A stretch of 64,000 bases of DNA from Saturnia japonica (taxonomy: Eukaryota > Arthropoda > Insecta > Lepidoptera > Saturniidae): NCBI GenBank assembly GCA_033032175.1, contig CM065328.1, positions 4,712,690 through 4,776,689 on the forward strand, given 5' to 3'. The notes below the pieces were generated by a model, which was not told the DNA's origin, made no database searches, and saw only the letters and a program-made list of their open reading frames with translations. Shown piece after piece: positions 46,520 through 59,124 of this stretch. The translations under genes were made by a program, and so were the position numbers. How positions within the stretch are numbered: position 1 is the first letter of the stretch; each line of letters opens with the position of its first letter.

Positions 46520-48125
46520 TGGACGGTAGACATGAGGAAAACCATCTTATAAGGAGGAAAAGTTGAAAAAGTGTCCATCTGTAAGCAGCAACATTACAAA
46601 TCAAAAACCTATCAAAGTGGTGCTAGCGTAGCAAGAGGGAATGATAATTTACGTAATTCTATAGGGGTTGGTGTTGTAAAACTAAAAAAATCACATTTAT
46701 TAATAATGCGAAAATTTGTGCAGTGAAAAGATGTTCATGTGGGCGAAATTTAAAAAATAACAACTTTTGACCGCTATCTTTAAAATCTATCCACTGACTG
46801 CAGTGGCGCCATCCTAATTTGCGGCTTTTAGACGGACACTTTTTCATACGTAGAGATGATACTCCTGGACTCTACCTTCCACACATTAGGTGAATCGTCG
46901 GTTGTTATTAACAAGCTTATGTGACGGTCACACGTCTCAGATTGTCGGTAGATCGGTCATTCTGTAAGTAATGGAAGGATATGACCTATTTTCTAGTTGC
47001 CAATAATATTTCGCATACGATAATCGATCATGTCGGTTCCGTTTGAGCGGATTGAGTGAATTGGTTTTAAGCTCCACTCTACGTGAATGTACCTACTTAA
47101 TATTGGAGAAGGGTGGACATTTTTGGAAGGAGAGCTGATCTGAAAACTAATGCCTCCAAAATCTTATACACTTTAATGTACCAAAATGTCTTATTTTCGT
47201 AATTGCTGTCGACTGGATTATTACCAGTTTGTTACTTATAAAACCGGCCGCGCACGATGAAAGTCTGATCGAATCTTGATACTCTGACGCACACACACAA
47301 TCGTATATAATAGAAAGAGAAAATATTATGGAGGGGCGCAACGCTTGTTCCTTACGTGACGATTTCTACAAGTCAACTGCTACCATAAGTCGCGTTAAGA
47401 AACTTCTATAAAAAAAAAGAATAATTAGCATGAAATACAGTGTTAAAGAAGACTCGATGAATTAAATAATTCTGTATTCTAAAACTTCTTATTATAATAT
47501 CTGCTAAATAATTAATATTAAACAGCGACGACTACCGAAAAATGTGAATTTGTCCATGGTCACTGTTTTTGCTGTTAATAATATTATTTACATCTAATAA
47601 TTACCCGTAACTTTGACCAAATGAAAATTCTTTTTAATTTCCTTTCAGAATTATATTTTTATTTGGTATGAATAGTGGGTTATCTTTTTATCGACTCGTA
47701 AGTTACCCTTGTCACATTTTGTTAAAATACGTTTTAATAGTTTCAAATGACCATGGTTATAATAAATGCCTTTGATGTTTGCATAAAAACCGACACCACA
47801 GTACTTAGGGTTTTAACGGATTTTGTTATAATTTAATTAAAATACAATTTTATTATTATTTTTACAAATTTTTATCTACATAAAATACTTTCGATTTTAA
47901 AATTTACGTGATTTGAATTGATTTTATATTTATAGATTGTAGTTATACTGAACAGTCTATATACATATATATTTCCGTACTAATTTTTAATAATTATTAA
48001 TGAAGACACAGTTGATTGAAGATCGACTTAGGAGCTGAAACTAGCGAATAAATAAACAGAAAACATGCAAATAAGTCGCGTTCGGCGCATCTATTTCCAA
48101 CTTTCCGTAGACCATTGAAAACGTG
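46520..48125. other. No recognised gene
   Basis: The sequence is AT-rich; the 62-64-codon minus-strand frames at 46659 and 47147 have no motif or splice support. Confidence 0.3.
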
Positions 48126-48164
48126 GCAACTTTTACACCGAAATGTAATAAATATCATATATAT

Positions 48165-48360
48165 TTGCCGTACTGTGAATACGTGGAACTATTTCCCGGC
48201 CAGTGTGTTCCCTCTTTCCTACAACATGGATCCCTTTAAACATAACCTGCAGAGACATTTGAGTAGGACGGCTTGACAGCGACGACTGGATTCTTTGGTG
48301 ATCGCTGATGTCATTGGATTGCACTGTATTCAAAATTGAGTACAGTGGTGTCACTTTGTC
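48165..48360 (+). pseudogene. LINE family E, polyprotein C-terminus and 3' tail
   Basis: The plus-strand frame from 48171 reads TVNTWNYFPASVFPLSYNMD and ends LQRHLSRTA before a stop at 48273. This is the aromatic WNxLPxSVFPxSY tail of insect non-LTR polyproteins. The untranslated tail (GACAGCGACGACTGG, TGGTGATCGCTGATG, TTGGATTGCACTG) follows. It links the many short tail copies in this window to a LINE. Confidence 0.65.
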
Positions 48361-48774
48361 AGCGCTACGTAAAAAAGTTGTTCGTTTGCTTATGTTTTCA
48401 AAATCTAGTTAACATTATTGACCGCTATAGATATATTTCACTGCTGTGTATAGTTGGACGTTGGAAGGTTGGATCGTAGCTTACGTCCGATTGTCAATAG
48501 TCAACTGTTTGTTCAGTGAATTAATTGCGTTAATCTTAATATACAAATAAATAATTACACTACTACGAGGTCAAAAAATACAGATCAAAGCTATTGACCT
48601 GAAAACAAACATATCAAAACCAAAAATTATTGCAGTATTAAAAAAAATTTTTTTTTCATACATACGTGCAACGTTGGTGGAGCCATTGGTAAAGATAAGT
48701 TAACAGTCAACATAGAACAATTAATTATATAATATTATTTCATATCATTATGCACAGTGTTTAATGCCTGTCTG

Positions 48775-49030
48775 GTTAGCTTATATCTTTAGGTTGGTAA
48801 TCTGTCACCATACATGAGCAAACATTCCGACTGTCCAAGCCAAGGTTTGACCGCTTTGGCAAACTTGAGCGCTAGTTGACAAGCTTTCGCAGATGAATTC
48901 CTTCAGCGCTCGCTCCCATGCTCGGTGAAACTGTCAAAGCTTTCTGAGGCTGCAGGGCACTTACGGCTAACAGTGTAGTTAGACCGAAAAAAAAGTGTGT
49001 GTGTCAGTTCCGAGCTCTGACGCACGACTG
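48775..49030 (-). repeat. Dispersed repeat family F, inverted copy
   Basis: It reads in reverse as 53090-53240: GTTAGCCGTAAGTGCCC, GAGCGAGCGCTGAAGGAATT and CCAAACCTTGGCTTGGAC-type order. Ends are unclear. Confidence 0.5.
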
Positions 49031-49034
49031 AAGT

Positions 49035-50855
49035 TCACTCCTTACCCTTAAGTACGTATGTCTTTGAATATGCAATAGGCCAAGTGCTGATTGATTGATT
49101 GACTGCCTAACCGACGGACGTACGGAGCGACTGATTGAGTGGTTAATGATTTATCTAACAGCAATATGATACTTGTATACACATCGTATCGCTTTTATAA
49201 ATTTCACTCCTCATAAAATTTCCATACCGGGGTTCTTATATGTAAATAGATTCACAGGAAGTAAAACTAAAAAAAAAACATATATATTTACAAGTAATGT
49301 TACAAGTTGGTGTGATATTAAGAAAGAACGTTGAAAAATGCAAACCGTATTTGAGCGTATAAACTAGTACAACTTCCGCGTGTCCCCATCGTGCATCGCC
49401 GAGTCGCGTCGCGTCGCTTCGCGCCGGGGCACTGTCGGATATAGCTGACAGAACATTTTCTATACAAACAAACCTGGAGGAGAACGGGGTAAGAGTACAC
49501 AATTTTTTTAAACTAGATTGTTTTTTTTTTATAATTGCGGTAAATAACTCTTTCATTGCGTAGTTAGTCCTATCAAAAACATGCTATGTTGGGTTTCTGG
49601 ATCTGCTATTATGTAATTATCCGATTTTACCAAAATGATACTGTGTTTAGATGTACAGATGTAGATGTATATGCAATATATTGTTACGAACGTGGTCATT
49701 AACATATCGTTTACAGTAAAAGAAGTTATTATTTATTGTAGACGATTTATTAACTGAGGTCTTCACTATCCCACATCTCAATCGAGAATGTCTTCAAGCC
49801 GGTCGTTGCCTGATTATAAAGTGCATGCGGTCACACAGAGCACACCTGTTGCTATCGCGCTCAGTCAATAGTACGAATACTAAGTCATTAGTACATTATA
49901 TTAAATAGTATCTTATTTAATATGCCGTGTTGATAGAGGAAGCCAGCCCTTGCAATACCAGATAGTAGGTATTATATATATAAAAAAAGTTTTAAACTTG
50001 GTGGATATTATATTTGTATTCTGTGGACATTGTATGTTACTTGTGTCGAAAAGTATGCACTATTCTAAAATCCGTCTCCTTTTACCTACATACATACAAA
50101 GCTAAACCGCCACCGCTAACAGTCACTTGAAAGTAGTCCTGTAAAACAGTCACATAACGGTCATCGTCTGTACGACACGCTAATTACCGGTCACCGCGCT
50201 TCCATCGATATGCCGTCTGCGTGACCTAACAGCCAAGTAAGTGTGCATGTTTCTTTCCTGAAGCAGAACTGATTCCGCCATTTTCTTTCCTTGTGGTTGA
50301 GCATTTCCATCTTATTTGCATTGTGTCGATACAAATAACATTAACAACAAAAAATACAGTCCATATCTCTCCTTTATTAATCTCGCCAATTTAATATGGT
50401 GACCTACCGCGCATAAATCATTAAACATTTTTAATTGTCCAACGAGCCATTCATTGAAACTTATGTCTCTTTCAGATCTTGAAAGAAGATACGTTCATAC
50501 GGCGACTTTGTACCCGCTGTCTTCCAAATGAAAAGACGCGCATGCCACCTACTGTAAACCGGTTGAACTATATGGTTTGAACTAACAGAGAGAGAAATAT
50601 TTACGAGTTGAACGCACGAAGTTCAATCTATATTTTAACGCATTCGGTGTAGGACAAACAAACAAAGAAATATTCTTTTTTTATAAAGAGATACAAAGAT
50701 CTCTTAGGTTCTGAAATATGTAAAAGCAAACGATCTCACGTACCAAAGACTTCAATAGTATCCAAGAGTTAGGGTTCCTTATAGTTTGAAAAATAAAATA
50801 AATTGTAGGTTCAACGCTTGGCCAAAATCTCACCTGATCTTTGAAGGAAGGAAAG
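49035..50855. other. Gene-free stretch with a G+C-rich pocket
   Basis: 49370-49445 (GAGTCGCGTCGCGTCGCTTC) is a CpG-rich island, followed on the plus strand by a donor-like GGG|GTAAGAGT at 49489. It could be a first untranslated exon, but no continuing exon was found. The 106-codon minus-strand frame through it lacks motifs. 50880-50890 borders a SINE. Confidence 0.3.
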
Positions 50856-50859
50856 AAGT

Positions 50860-51105
50860 AGTAGTACCGGTATACCGGTAGAACCGGTTCTCGAGTGCAG
50901 CTGCCGGAACACATCTATAGGGGCTTTTAACAGATTTTTAACTTGAGGTTGGTAGCTACCTGGTAGTTGCTCCCCGTTTGAAAACCCTTTACCACCATGA
51001 AATGGTTTTGATTTTTTTGTTAATTAAAAGCTCAGTCTCATGACAGAGACTCGAGCTCGTGTCGATCGACAAGATGTCCGTACGAGCTACCGCTCAGACA
51101 TCATA
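50860..51105 (-). repeat. tRNA-headed SINE family C
   Basis: In reverse it runs from GAGCGGTAGCTCGTACGGAC through a TGAGACTGAGCTT block to GTTCCGGCAGCTGCACTCGA. Head and body are both present though worn. Confidence 0.55.
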
Positions 51106-51109
51106 CATA

Positions 51110-51715
51110 TAATTTTCATTTTGTAACTTTGTTAATTGTTTATAGTGTAATAGCCACGTTTTTAGCTACAGAAGTCACGCATTCGACTCCCGTTATATTA
51201 ATTTATCTTTACTATATATATTAGAAATTATTGGGTAAAGTTTGGCTGAGAAATGACTTGAATTAATATCAGAAGACGAAGAACAGATTAAGAATAATTA
51301 TAATCTTCTTTATATTAACACGACAAAGCGCATTCTGTAGCAGACTTATTCAAGATCACATGCTCATAGTGAGAAACCTGTCACTGTGACTCTGTTTTAG
51401 TTTGCAGCGTTTCGGGATTAATCGATGTAAATTTAACATGCCGAGATTGAATTGCTTCTATCTTTAAATTACGCTGAGACAGCCAATATTCTGGTTAAAG
51501 TACCCTAACTAACGTTTTGTTTTGGTTTCATTAGAACTAGTTTGTTTTCTGTACTATTAAGTATCTATAACTCCCTTTACTTAAATCTAAGTAACTTTGT
51601 AATTATGCTATTAATTTTTAACTGGTTCTTCGCGATACAGGTGAAGCCTAGTGCGGGTACCCTTTGCAATATTGTTATAAATTGTGATACATGATAAACG
51701 ATTATCATATCTTAT
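51110..51715. other. AT-rich spacer
   Basis: Nothing coding is recognised here. A TATCTTATCTTATCTTATG run lies at 51708-51725. Confidence 0.3.
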
Positions 51716-51719
51716 CTTA

Positions 51720-51840
51720 TCTTATGACAGCGACGATTGGTGATGGATTGTAGATCTGTTGGTGGTCACCGTCGTTTTTGGATTGTACTGTGCTTACCAT
51801 CCGGCACAGTGACGTCACAATGACGTGCTACTTTAAAACA
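51720..51840 (+). repeat. LINE family E 3' tail
   Basis: TGACAGCGACGATTGGTGAT, CTGTTGGTGGTCACCGTCGT, TTGGATTGTACTGTGC and CACAGTGACGTCAC make up the fullest copy of the tail in the window. Confidence 0.55.
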
Positions 51841-51944
51841 ATAATGCAGCAAGTGTGTTTTTTTTTAATCGTATAGATTTAGCATTACGGACACAGTCTT
51901 ACTAGATCTTAAGTGACGATGTCAACCAAGACGGTAGCACTTTT

Positions 51945-52178
51945 TTTGCCTATCAAGTTTAGCTGCTGGAACACATCTATTGGTGCCTGGCGATAGATTT
52001 TCAATCAGAGTATAGTAGTTACTTGCTGGCTATGCCTTTGAAAATGCCCTACCAATATGCTATGGTTTCGTCATAATATTTCCCCTTCACCGAAAGGCAC
52101 AAGCTTATTGTAGGGATTCGACCTCACGTCGATCCACGCGATGCCCGTATACGCTTTCACTGAGCCAACATTGCTTGA
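51945..52178 (-). repeat. tRNA-headed SINE family C
   Basis: On the minus strand it has GGCTCAGTGAAAGCGTATAC, a B-box-like GGTCGAATCCCTAC and GCCTTTCGGTGAAGG, ending GTTCCAGCAGCTAAAC. This is the best preserved head of the family, with TGGCTCAGTG as A box. Confidence 0.65.
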
Positions 52179-52574
52179 AAAATACTGTATGAACTATCAC
52201 AATATAAACTAATTTAATAGCTCAGTGGAATGATTTAAGCAAATAAACTCAAAAAGAAAATATACGGAATCCATTAACGTTACATTTTCTAAGCCATTCT
52301 TTTAGAAGGCTCGCAAAAGGATTTTTTATAATGGTTTGTTTGCTCGGCAGCTGTGAATTCGTGAATATCACTCTAGGTTTTTTGTTACTTTCAATGTGTT
52401 ATTCAATGTCACCTACAAGTTTGGTTAGAATCTACCGAGTATACATATTATACAAATTTGTTTATCTTTATTTTCGGTGACGCGTGTACGGTAATGGCTT
52501 TCTACTCAGTATCATCTAAAATAGTAATTATTAAGTTATGTAGTTTTTTTTATTGTACTACGGTAAAGTAATAT

Positions 52575-52770
52575 CCAAATATAACGGTGACTATCGAGAG
52601 ATCGGTAATCCGTCGACGGTCGTCACTGTCATATCGACCTGCAAGCTTCTTGGATAAAGATCCCTACCATCCTGCTTGTTTACTGGATATATGGTCGCCA
52701 GTGTATACCAGCTGATTCTAAAATGCAACCGTCCAAGGTATGCCGCATGGTGGCCACGATCCAGTTGGAC
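52575..52770 (-). repeat. LINE family E fragment
   Basis: In reverse: ATGACAGTGACGACCGTCGA, CCGATCTCTCGATAGTCACC. It lies directly before a SINE of opposite orientation. Confidence 0.45.
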
Positions 52771-52774
52771 ACCC

Positions 52775-52990
52775 TATCCTCGATGGCTCATTGGTAGCGT
52801 GTACAGAAACCACTTCAATCGACATAAGTTCAAATCCCTGCAATGAGCCTTAACTTTCGGTGAAGCAAAACATCGTGATGAAACTATAGCATGGAGGTAG
52901 GGCTTTTTCTAATGTCCGCCTAGTTGAAAATCTATCGCCAATCACCTATAGGTGTATTCCGGCAGTTGTACTTAAGAGCCGAGGCAGATA
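52775..52990 (+). repeat. tRNA-headed SINE family C
   Basis: GATGGCTCATTGGTAGCGTG is the A box and AGTTCAAATCCCTGC the B box; then TTTCGGTGAAGCAAAACATC, GCATGGAGGTAGGGC and GTATTCCGGCAGTTGTACTT. It is nearly full length, lacking the CAGGTGAG end. Confidence 0.65.
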
Positions 52991-53039
52991 AACCTAAACC
53001 TATAAAGAATTTAAAAGTTAAAAAAATGTTGCGTGAAGT

Positions 53040-53345
53040 GCTAACAACTGAAATGAATACAAAATATTTTTATTTTTTTTGAACTGACTATACTGTTAAC
53101 CTTAAGGGCTTTGGAGCCATTAGAGGCTTTGACAGCTTCATCGGGCTTGGGGTGAGCGCGGAAGGCACTCAGCCGCGAAAGCGAGGCAACGAGCTCAAGA
53201 GTGCCAAAGTGGCCGAACCTTGGCTTGGGCTGTTGTCTTATATGCTAATATTATAAATCGCGATCTAACTAATTCCCTATCCATAAAATTCGATCAACTA
53301 ACTATACATATTATTATATTTGATCCAGCCTTCTGGTAGGAAGGG
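53040..53345 (+). repeat. Dispersed repeat family F
   Basis: It is collinear with 58130-58400 on the same strand: TATACTGTTA(A/G)CCTTAAGGG, GGC(T/C)TTGACAGCTTCA, ACTCAGCCGCGAA, TCGCGATCTAACTAAT. Coding capacity is unclear. Confidence 0.65.
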
Positions 53346-53349
53346 AGAA

Positions 53350-53930
53350 ACATGCGTGTATGCACTTAGTAATCTGGTAATTTGGTCTAAATATAACTAG
53401 CCAAATAAGAAAGTGCAAAATATTGTCAATTTAATTGATCATAATATATTAACGACGAGCTTATTGATTCTATAATAATAAAATTGTTATCGATTGTTTC
53501 AATAAAGTTTTGGAGCATGTAAATGTAAAAAATTACGAAATGAATTGGACATCTCGAAAATCTACTACAATATGTGCGTGTTGTGGAGTGTTTAATTTAA
53601 TGCTTCAATTTATTTTAGTATTATTATAATGTATTAAAATATTAGTGAGATATTTTTAAATTTGGCTTTTTGCCTATGTAGGCAATTTTGCCAATGTCAA
53701 GTATGACAAATACACGAATTTAGTTAATATTAATAATTTATTGGAACCATAAATCTTCTCACAAATAACAAAAATGTACGATATTACCCACATTAGTGAA
53801 AACTGTGTCGCAGCCAATAGCGCCCACTTCCAGGCAATACAACAGTGGGGTCTGTGTTTCATAATACAATGTAAATACAACTAAAAATACAACAATTTTT
53901 TACATTTTTCAATTAAACTAACAATATTTA
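53350..53930. other. AT-rich spacer
   Basis: Nothing is recognised; the 68-codon minus-strand frame at 53674 lacks support. Confidence 0.3.
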
Positions 53931-53939
53931 GAGTTGTAG

Positions 53940-54026
53940 AGTGTATACGTGTATTTATGTGTATGTATGTGCGTGCATGCGTGTGGGTGTGGGTGCGTAT
54001 GTGTGTGTGTGTAGGTGTGTGTAGTT
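53940..54026 (+). repeat. GT-rich microsatellite
   Basis: This is an imperfect alternating purine-pyrimidine tract built from GTGTATGTATGTGCGTGCAT and a final GTGTGTGTGTGTAGGTGTGT. Such tracts are unstable in length and may adopt Z-DNA. Confidence 0.85.
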
Positions 54027-54034
54027 AGAATTAA

Positions 54035-56570
54035 TTTAGAATTTAGGTTTAGAGAGATTTACACCAAGCTAAAAATATTTTTATTCAATTTATGTATTGT
54101 GACAACTACAAGTGAATAACAGAGAAAAGAGAAAATTATCTTCAAATACCCATTTAAATTGTTAATGAAGAAGTATATGAGATTTAATGCGATTGCTATT
54201 ATTTCGTCAGACGTTGGAAAGAATACTATTTTTAAAAACTTCATTCCACGTTTTATATCCTATTACGTACTACCTAGATGAGAAAAATTAAAATTGAACA
54301 AGTTAATAAATATATTAATAAAATTATACTGAATGATATAAAAATATCTCGAAGTTATTTTAATCCTAAATGTTAAGTAAATAAACTTTTAATAAGGATT
54401 AAGCGCTCGGAATTCTTAGAAGTGAAATGAAACGAAGATTACACAAGCCTCGTCTGCCTCGTGTATCTCGGAGAAACGACTTGCGCGTAAGTCACGAGCG
54501 AATACGTGACATAACTCATATGTGGAAAGTTTGCTTTCAACCCATTATCGTAGTCGCATTCGACGCTATTTAATTTTGATACCCATTAGTCGTCAGATAA
54601 GCGGACAATATTTTCAATTAAAATTAGAAATTGTCCAGTCTGTCACAACCGTGTCCAATTATTTCTTTGAGGTTTAGTTCTTAAGGATCGATTTTCATAT
54701 AATATAACCCGCGGTATGAAGATTATATGGAGACACAAAATCAAGTATTAACAAAAAGTGAAGTCACGTAACGCCCTTCCGTGAAACATATTCGCATATC
54801 TTATAGGTACTGGTTATATCGACTCAAGATAATATATTTGCTATAAACCACAAAATACCAACATTTCATTCAGCACATTCAAAAATCTTTTCTGAAAACA
54901 GAAAAAAATCATTACTTCAAAACTAAGTTAAGTTGTAGGAATATGGATTTAAAAATATATTTTAAATTTTTAGTATTCTAATGGTCATAATGGTCTTACT
55001 TTGAACTTGATTATTCCCGACCTTTTTGTGGATTACCAGCAAACGAGTTTTTTTAGTTACCTTTAAAATGTTGTTAAGCTGGTAAGCTACATTATATAGA
55101 AAGATAAGATTTCTATCATGTACAGAACTTTTAAATGGATAAATTGATTAACTAAGTAAAGTAAAATGAACGTAAGGTACAATGAAGAAATATCTTGCAT
55201 TAATTTATTGATTTGAATGACTGAAGTAAACAAAAAAACACTGGTTTTTGGTAAGCTTATTATAGGAAAGTTAATACGAGTTTTGTTCAAAATACTGACA
55301 TAGTAAATGATTTTGTTTCCGTTGTACAAATATAAGATCCAGATCGATCGACAACGAATTTTTTTCTGATTAAAATTATGTAAAAAAACCATATAATTTT
55401 TTTAGGGTTACAGCAAGTAAGATTTCCGTCGTCGATATTGTATACGGAAGTAATAATATATTACATAATAATTAAACTTTGCCTATTTTATATATTCCAA
55501 GACAATAGGTAAACTCCAAGCTATAATCGCACGTTGGAGCAAACACACCAGTTTTATCTTGTCTGCTCAGCATTTGTAAGTTGTGACTAAATTCAAGGTT
55601 ACAAGAGTGCTTACATTGAAAGTCGTGATCGTTAAAGCGCTGAAGCCTGACCAAGCTGATCGAAAAATTTGAAATATTACTGAATTTAAAAGTTCTAAGT
55701 TTTATATAATTGTAGGGATAAAAAATGCATTGTGAGTTATAAAAGTTTACAAACAGCTATATTTGTTTGTGAATTTTTTTTCTACTTACAACTTTTATGT
55801 GCATTGAAGTAAAAATTTTGATAATATAATTACTTTACCTCAAGCGTATTTATTACCTTTATCTAAATTTATATATTGAACATAATTTAAAAATATGATA
55901 AATAATAACAAAGCGCCGCTTTGCATTTCTCATGAAACATTTAATCGTTATATAAAAATAAAACATATCCTATAATAAGCAATAGTGTAAATAAAAGTAA
56001 TAAAAATATTTTATCATCTATACATATTATGTGCAGACCGCAGACTATTCAAATATGAAAAGCAATTTGGCACAAACGTTATAAATTTCGTAGTTAGACG
56101 TAATTTAGTTTTTAAAGGCTAACTCGATTACATTAACGAGTGTTGTAAAATTGTTTCACAAACTTTTGCCTTTGATTTGATTGTCTTGGGACGTGTGTAA
56201 CTTCGTTTATTTTGATTTTTATACTTTCATATAAATATCTATTATATTATCATAAAATACACAGCTACTATTATAGATGTGGTATGGCCGGCGCATGCTG
56301 TTAAGAATTCTGGATATCCTTATCACATCACCCAATTGTCCTTCCTCCATAGTACCTTGCCAGAATTGGAAATATTTCTAACATATTGTAAAATAAATTA
56401 GAACGAAACATCGTGATAGAAAAGTTCAAGGGAACAAGTCTTCGTCGATAAAGGTGGTTAACAGAACGTATAGCCCATATTACGAAGATGATTATCCACA
56501 GGATTAAATTTTTGGCAGAGGAACTCACTACTCAGTACAATACAATTCAGGTCAAGATTAAACATAACAT
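54035..56570. other. Long AT-rich stretch, no gene seen
   Basis: The longest frame (101 codons, minus, 55087-55392) is rich in Ile, Lys, Asn and Phe, as expected by chance in AT-rich DNA. I see no splice-linked exons or repeat copies. Confidence 0.35.
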
Positions 56571-56574
56571 GGAG

Positions 56575-56885
56575 GCTCGAAATCTTCTTAAATTACAGTT
56601 CATCGCCTGCCTTTGTTATCATGTCGGCTTGCAAGCCTCTTGACAACTGGATATGCATACGTTGGCTGATTCCAAAAAGGGACAATCCAAAAATGTTACT
56701 ATGATTCTGTATCCTGGTCGAATCACCGCATGTATGGTGGTCGCATTCCAGTCGGGTACAGACCCATAGCGCCCCGTTTAATTACTGTATATACACCGAC
56801 TGATTCCGGAATGCAATAAGCCTAAGCGTGCCACTATGATGCTAACGATCCAGTCGGAAACAACTGTCGTGACCACTCAGCAAAA
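56575..56885 (-). repeat. LINE family E-related fragments
   Basis: Two rounds of a motif pair, CAGCTGATT-like (GGCTGATTCCAAAA, CGACTGATTCCGGAATGC) followed by ATGGTGGTCGCATTCCAG or TGCTAACGATCCAGTCGG, occur here and once at 52690-52765. Confidence 0.4.
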
Positions 56886-57089
56886 TTAGATGGCTTTTAG
56901 ATACTACCTATTCGGCAACGTAGGAATGTATGGAATGTAAGGATTTTGTAATATTTTCTCCATACTTAATAAGCCTAAATCCCATAAATATTTAAAAACA
57001 CTATTTCAACTTTTCGCGAATGCACACAATAAACAGCTGAGATCTTCTCATTCATATAATTCTCAGTATACCAAGTCATCATAATAATT

Positions 57090-57195
57090 TCTGCGACCGA
57101 TCTCTCACCGTAACAGCAGCACGACTGTGGATTCGCTTCCTATCAACATCCAACTAGCCGACTCCTGAGATTCCCTCAAGTATTCTTTACGTAGG
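57090..57195 (+). pseudogene. LINE C-terminal scrap
   Basis: The plus-strand frame reads CDRSLTVTAARLWIRFLSTS and then, past a stop, PTPEIPSSI. This resembles the VxAARLWNSLP tail of CR1/Jockey-type polyproteins. Only about 100 bp are recognisable. Confidence 0.5.
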
Positions 57196-57369
57196 TTTTA
57201 CTTGGAGCAGTTGAATATCAGCTAGACTTTTTTTTACAAAATATTATGTACTCCTTGTATATACCTTTCTCTTGCTCTCCTGGAAGACTGGTAGAGAATG
57301 CTTTTTAGTATTAATTCCTTCAATTGTACTTTTATCTGCAATAAAGAATATTATACAATATTAACACTA

Positions 57370-57640
57370 AACATAGAATACTATCACTCCTGTAACCCCT
57401 AAGTGTTAGGTAAGGGTGTACAAATATACCCACAGTTCGCCGGGTATATTTTTAAGTCCCATGTAATAGGGGGAAGCCTACTGCTATTAATAGGGCACAA
57501 AGTGCACTCCGATCAAGTACTAAAAATTTCATAAAATAACCCAATAACACTTTTGCTCGATCTAAGAAACGAACCCAAGACCTCAAGAGCATAGCAGTCG
57601 CGTTTAGAACCACTAAGCTAATAAGGCAGAATATTACAAT
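57370..57640 (-). repeat. tRNA-headed SINE family D, inverted copy
   Basis: The head, at the right end, reads on the minus strand TTAGCTTAGTGGTTCTAAACG (A box) and GGGTTCGTTTCTTAG (worn B box). The body has ACTTTGTGCCC and GGCGAACTGTGGGTATATTT, matching 26009-26290. Confidence 0.65.
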
Positions 57641-57689
57641 CCAAGGATAATAGCGTATGTAAGAAATAGGTACAGACATAAACGAAAAG

Positions 57690-58125
57690 TTTCGTTATTG
57701 ACTGTGAAAAATAATATTAATATTCTTTATGGATTACTAAAATTCAATGGAAATAAAGTAACGGAAACTGGTGAACGCCTTTCAAACGTGACTGTGGAAG
57801 TGATTTCTGTATAAAACGTTAGCCGTGCGTCAGATATCGAATGAAATCACTTTGAAACGCCCCCATTATGACAAACGACGTTCAATAATAATAACTCTTT
57901 GACAAATTCTTTTGATCGGTATGAATTTTCGCTTTCGAGTTAAGTCTTGTGCTGAAAGAGGTGTAAGCAGAAATATTATGTGACAGAATGATTGAACAAT
58001 AACGAGCCTGTAAATATCTCGCTAGGAGGAAAAGGTCTTTTCGAAGGAAGGCATGGCTATGATAATCGAAATAGCTTACAGCTTATAAACGATTTCAAAT
58101 GGTGAAAAATCTAAAGTTCTGGGAA
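57690..58125. other. No recognised gene
   Basis: This is a spacer between SINE D and family F without paired motifs. Confidence 0.3.
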
Positions 58126-58129
58126 ATAT

Positions 58130-58405
58130 AAAAACAAACTTTTTTTCGAACTAACTATACTGTTAGCCTTAAGGGACTTTGAGCCATTAAAGGCCTTGAC
58201 AGCTTCACCTTGTTTAGGGAACGTGCACTGAAGGTACTCAGCCGCGAATGTTAGGCAACGAACTCAAGGGTGCCAGAGTGATCGAATCTTGGCGTGAGCT
58301 GTTGCTGTACATGCCAAATAAGTCGCGATCTAACTAATATCCTATCGGTAAAATTTCATCTAAATATATCTATACACATGTTTCTGCTTTTTGGAAGGAA
58401 GGTAC
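58130..58405 (+). repeat. Dispersed repeat family F
   Basis: This is the second same-strand copy, collinear with 53040-53345 with scattered substitutions and small indels. Confidence 0.65.
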
Positions 58406-58489
58406 CCTAAAAAAGGTTTTTAGAAGGTAAACTCCATCTCAGTACGAACAAAAAAGTTCGTTTTGTCATATTGTGAAGCTATAGAACTG

Positions 58490-58645
58490 TAGATAAGTTT
58501 CTTCTCTCCTTCCGTGGAGGCATCATAGGATGGACGTGAAGAGGCATTTGATAGCTACGACTTGTAACATTGTAGAATCCTCCATAGTCGTCGATGTTGT
58601 TGGATTGCACTATTCTTTCCTACACAGATACAGTGTACAGACACA
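58490..58645 (+). repeat. LINE family E fragment
   Basis: CTCTCCTTCCGTGGAGGCAT, AAGAGGCATTTGATAGCTAC, GTCGTCGATGTTGTTGGATT and GCACT follow the order at 48200-48340. Confidence 0.45.
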
Positions 58646-58954
58646 GTCACTATGCTGTGCTATGATTTAAAAAAATGACTGTCCTATGAAACATTTCTCA
58701 AACGTTTAACTTACCTCACGATGTTCGTTTACTAAAAGCCAATACAAATCTACTTCAATGTTGTAAAAATACGGAAAATTTCCTATTTTTATTAGTTGTT
58801 CCTATAATTTAACTTAATTTGTTTTCTTTAGTAATTTTTCTACAGCATTTACTATTGTCGACTCAAATATTTTGTTCATGTACCTGTTCCCGCAGTTTTC
58901 TTTTTGTTTATCTATACCAATACTAAAAAGAGGAAAGATTAGATTTTTTTTGTT

Positions 58955-59123
58955 TGTAATGAATAAACTCAAAAACTACTGGACTGATTTAAAAAATTCT
59001 TTCACCAATATAAGGCTACAGTATCAGCGAGTAACATAGGCTATAATATAATTTAAAAAAATCCTCATAAAAATGTCGTTGTCGTATAAAATTAACACGG
59101 GTGAAACCGTGGTGCACAGCTAG
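58955..59123 (+). repeat. Helitron-like 3' end
   Basis: AATAAACTCAAAAACTACTGG opens the piece (first 20 bases the same in style as 12185) and ACACGGGTGAAACCGTGGTG, CACAG, CTAG (59120-59123) close it, followed by T. The CACGG...CCGTG pair gives the terminal hairpin expected of a Helitron. Confidence 0.55.
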
Positions 59124-59124
59124 T

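Noticed and set aside
55087..55392. A 101-codon minus-strand frame
   Set aside because: Ile/Lys/Asn/Phe-rich composition is expected by chance in AT-rich DNA; no motif, splice or promoter support.
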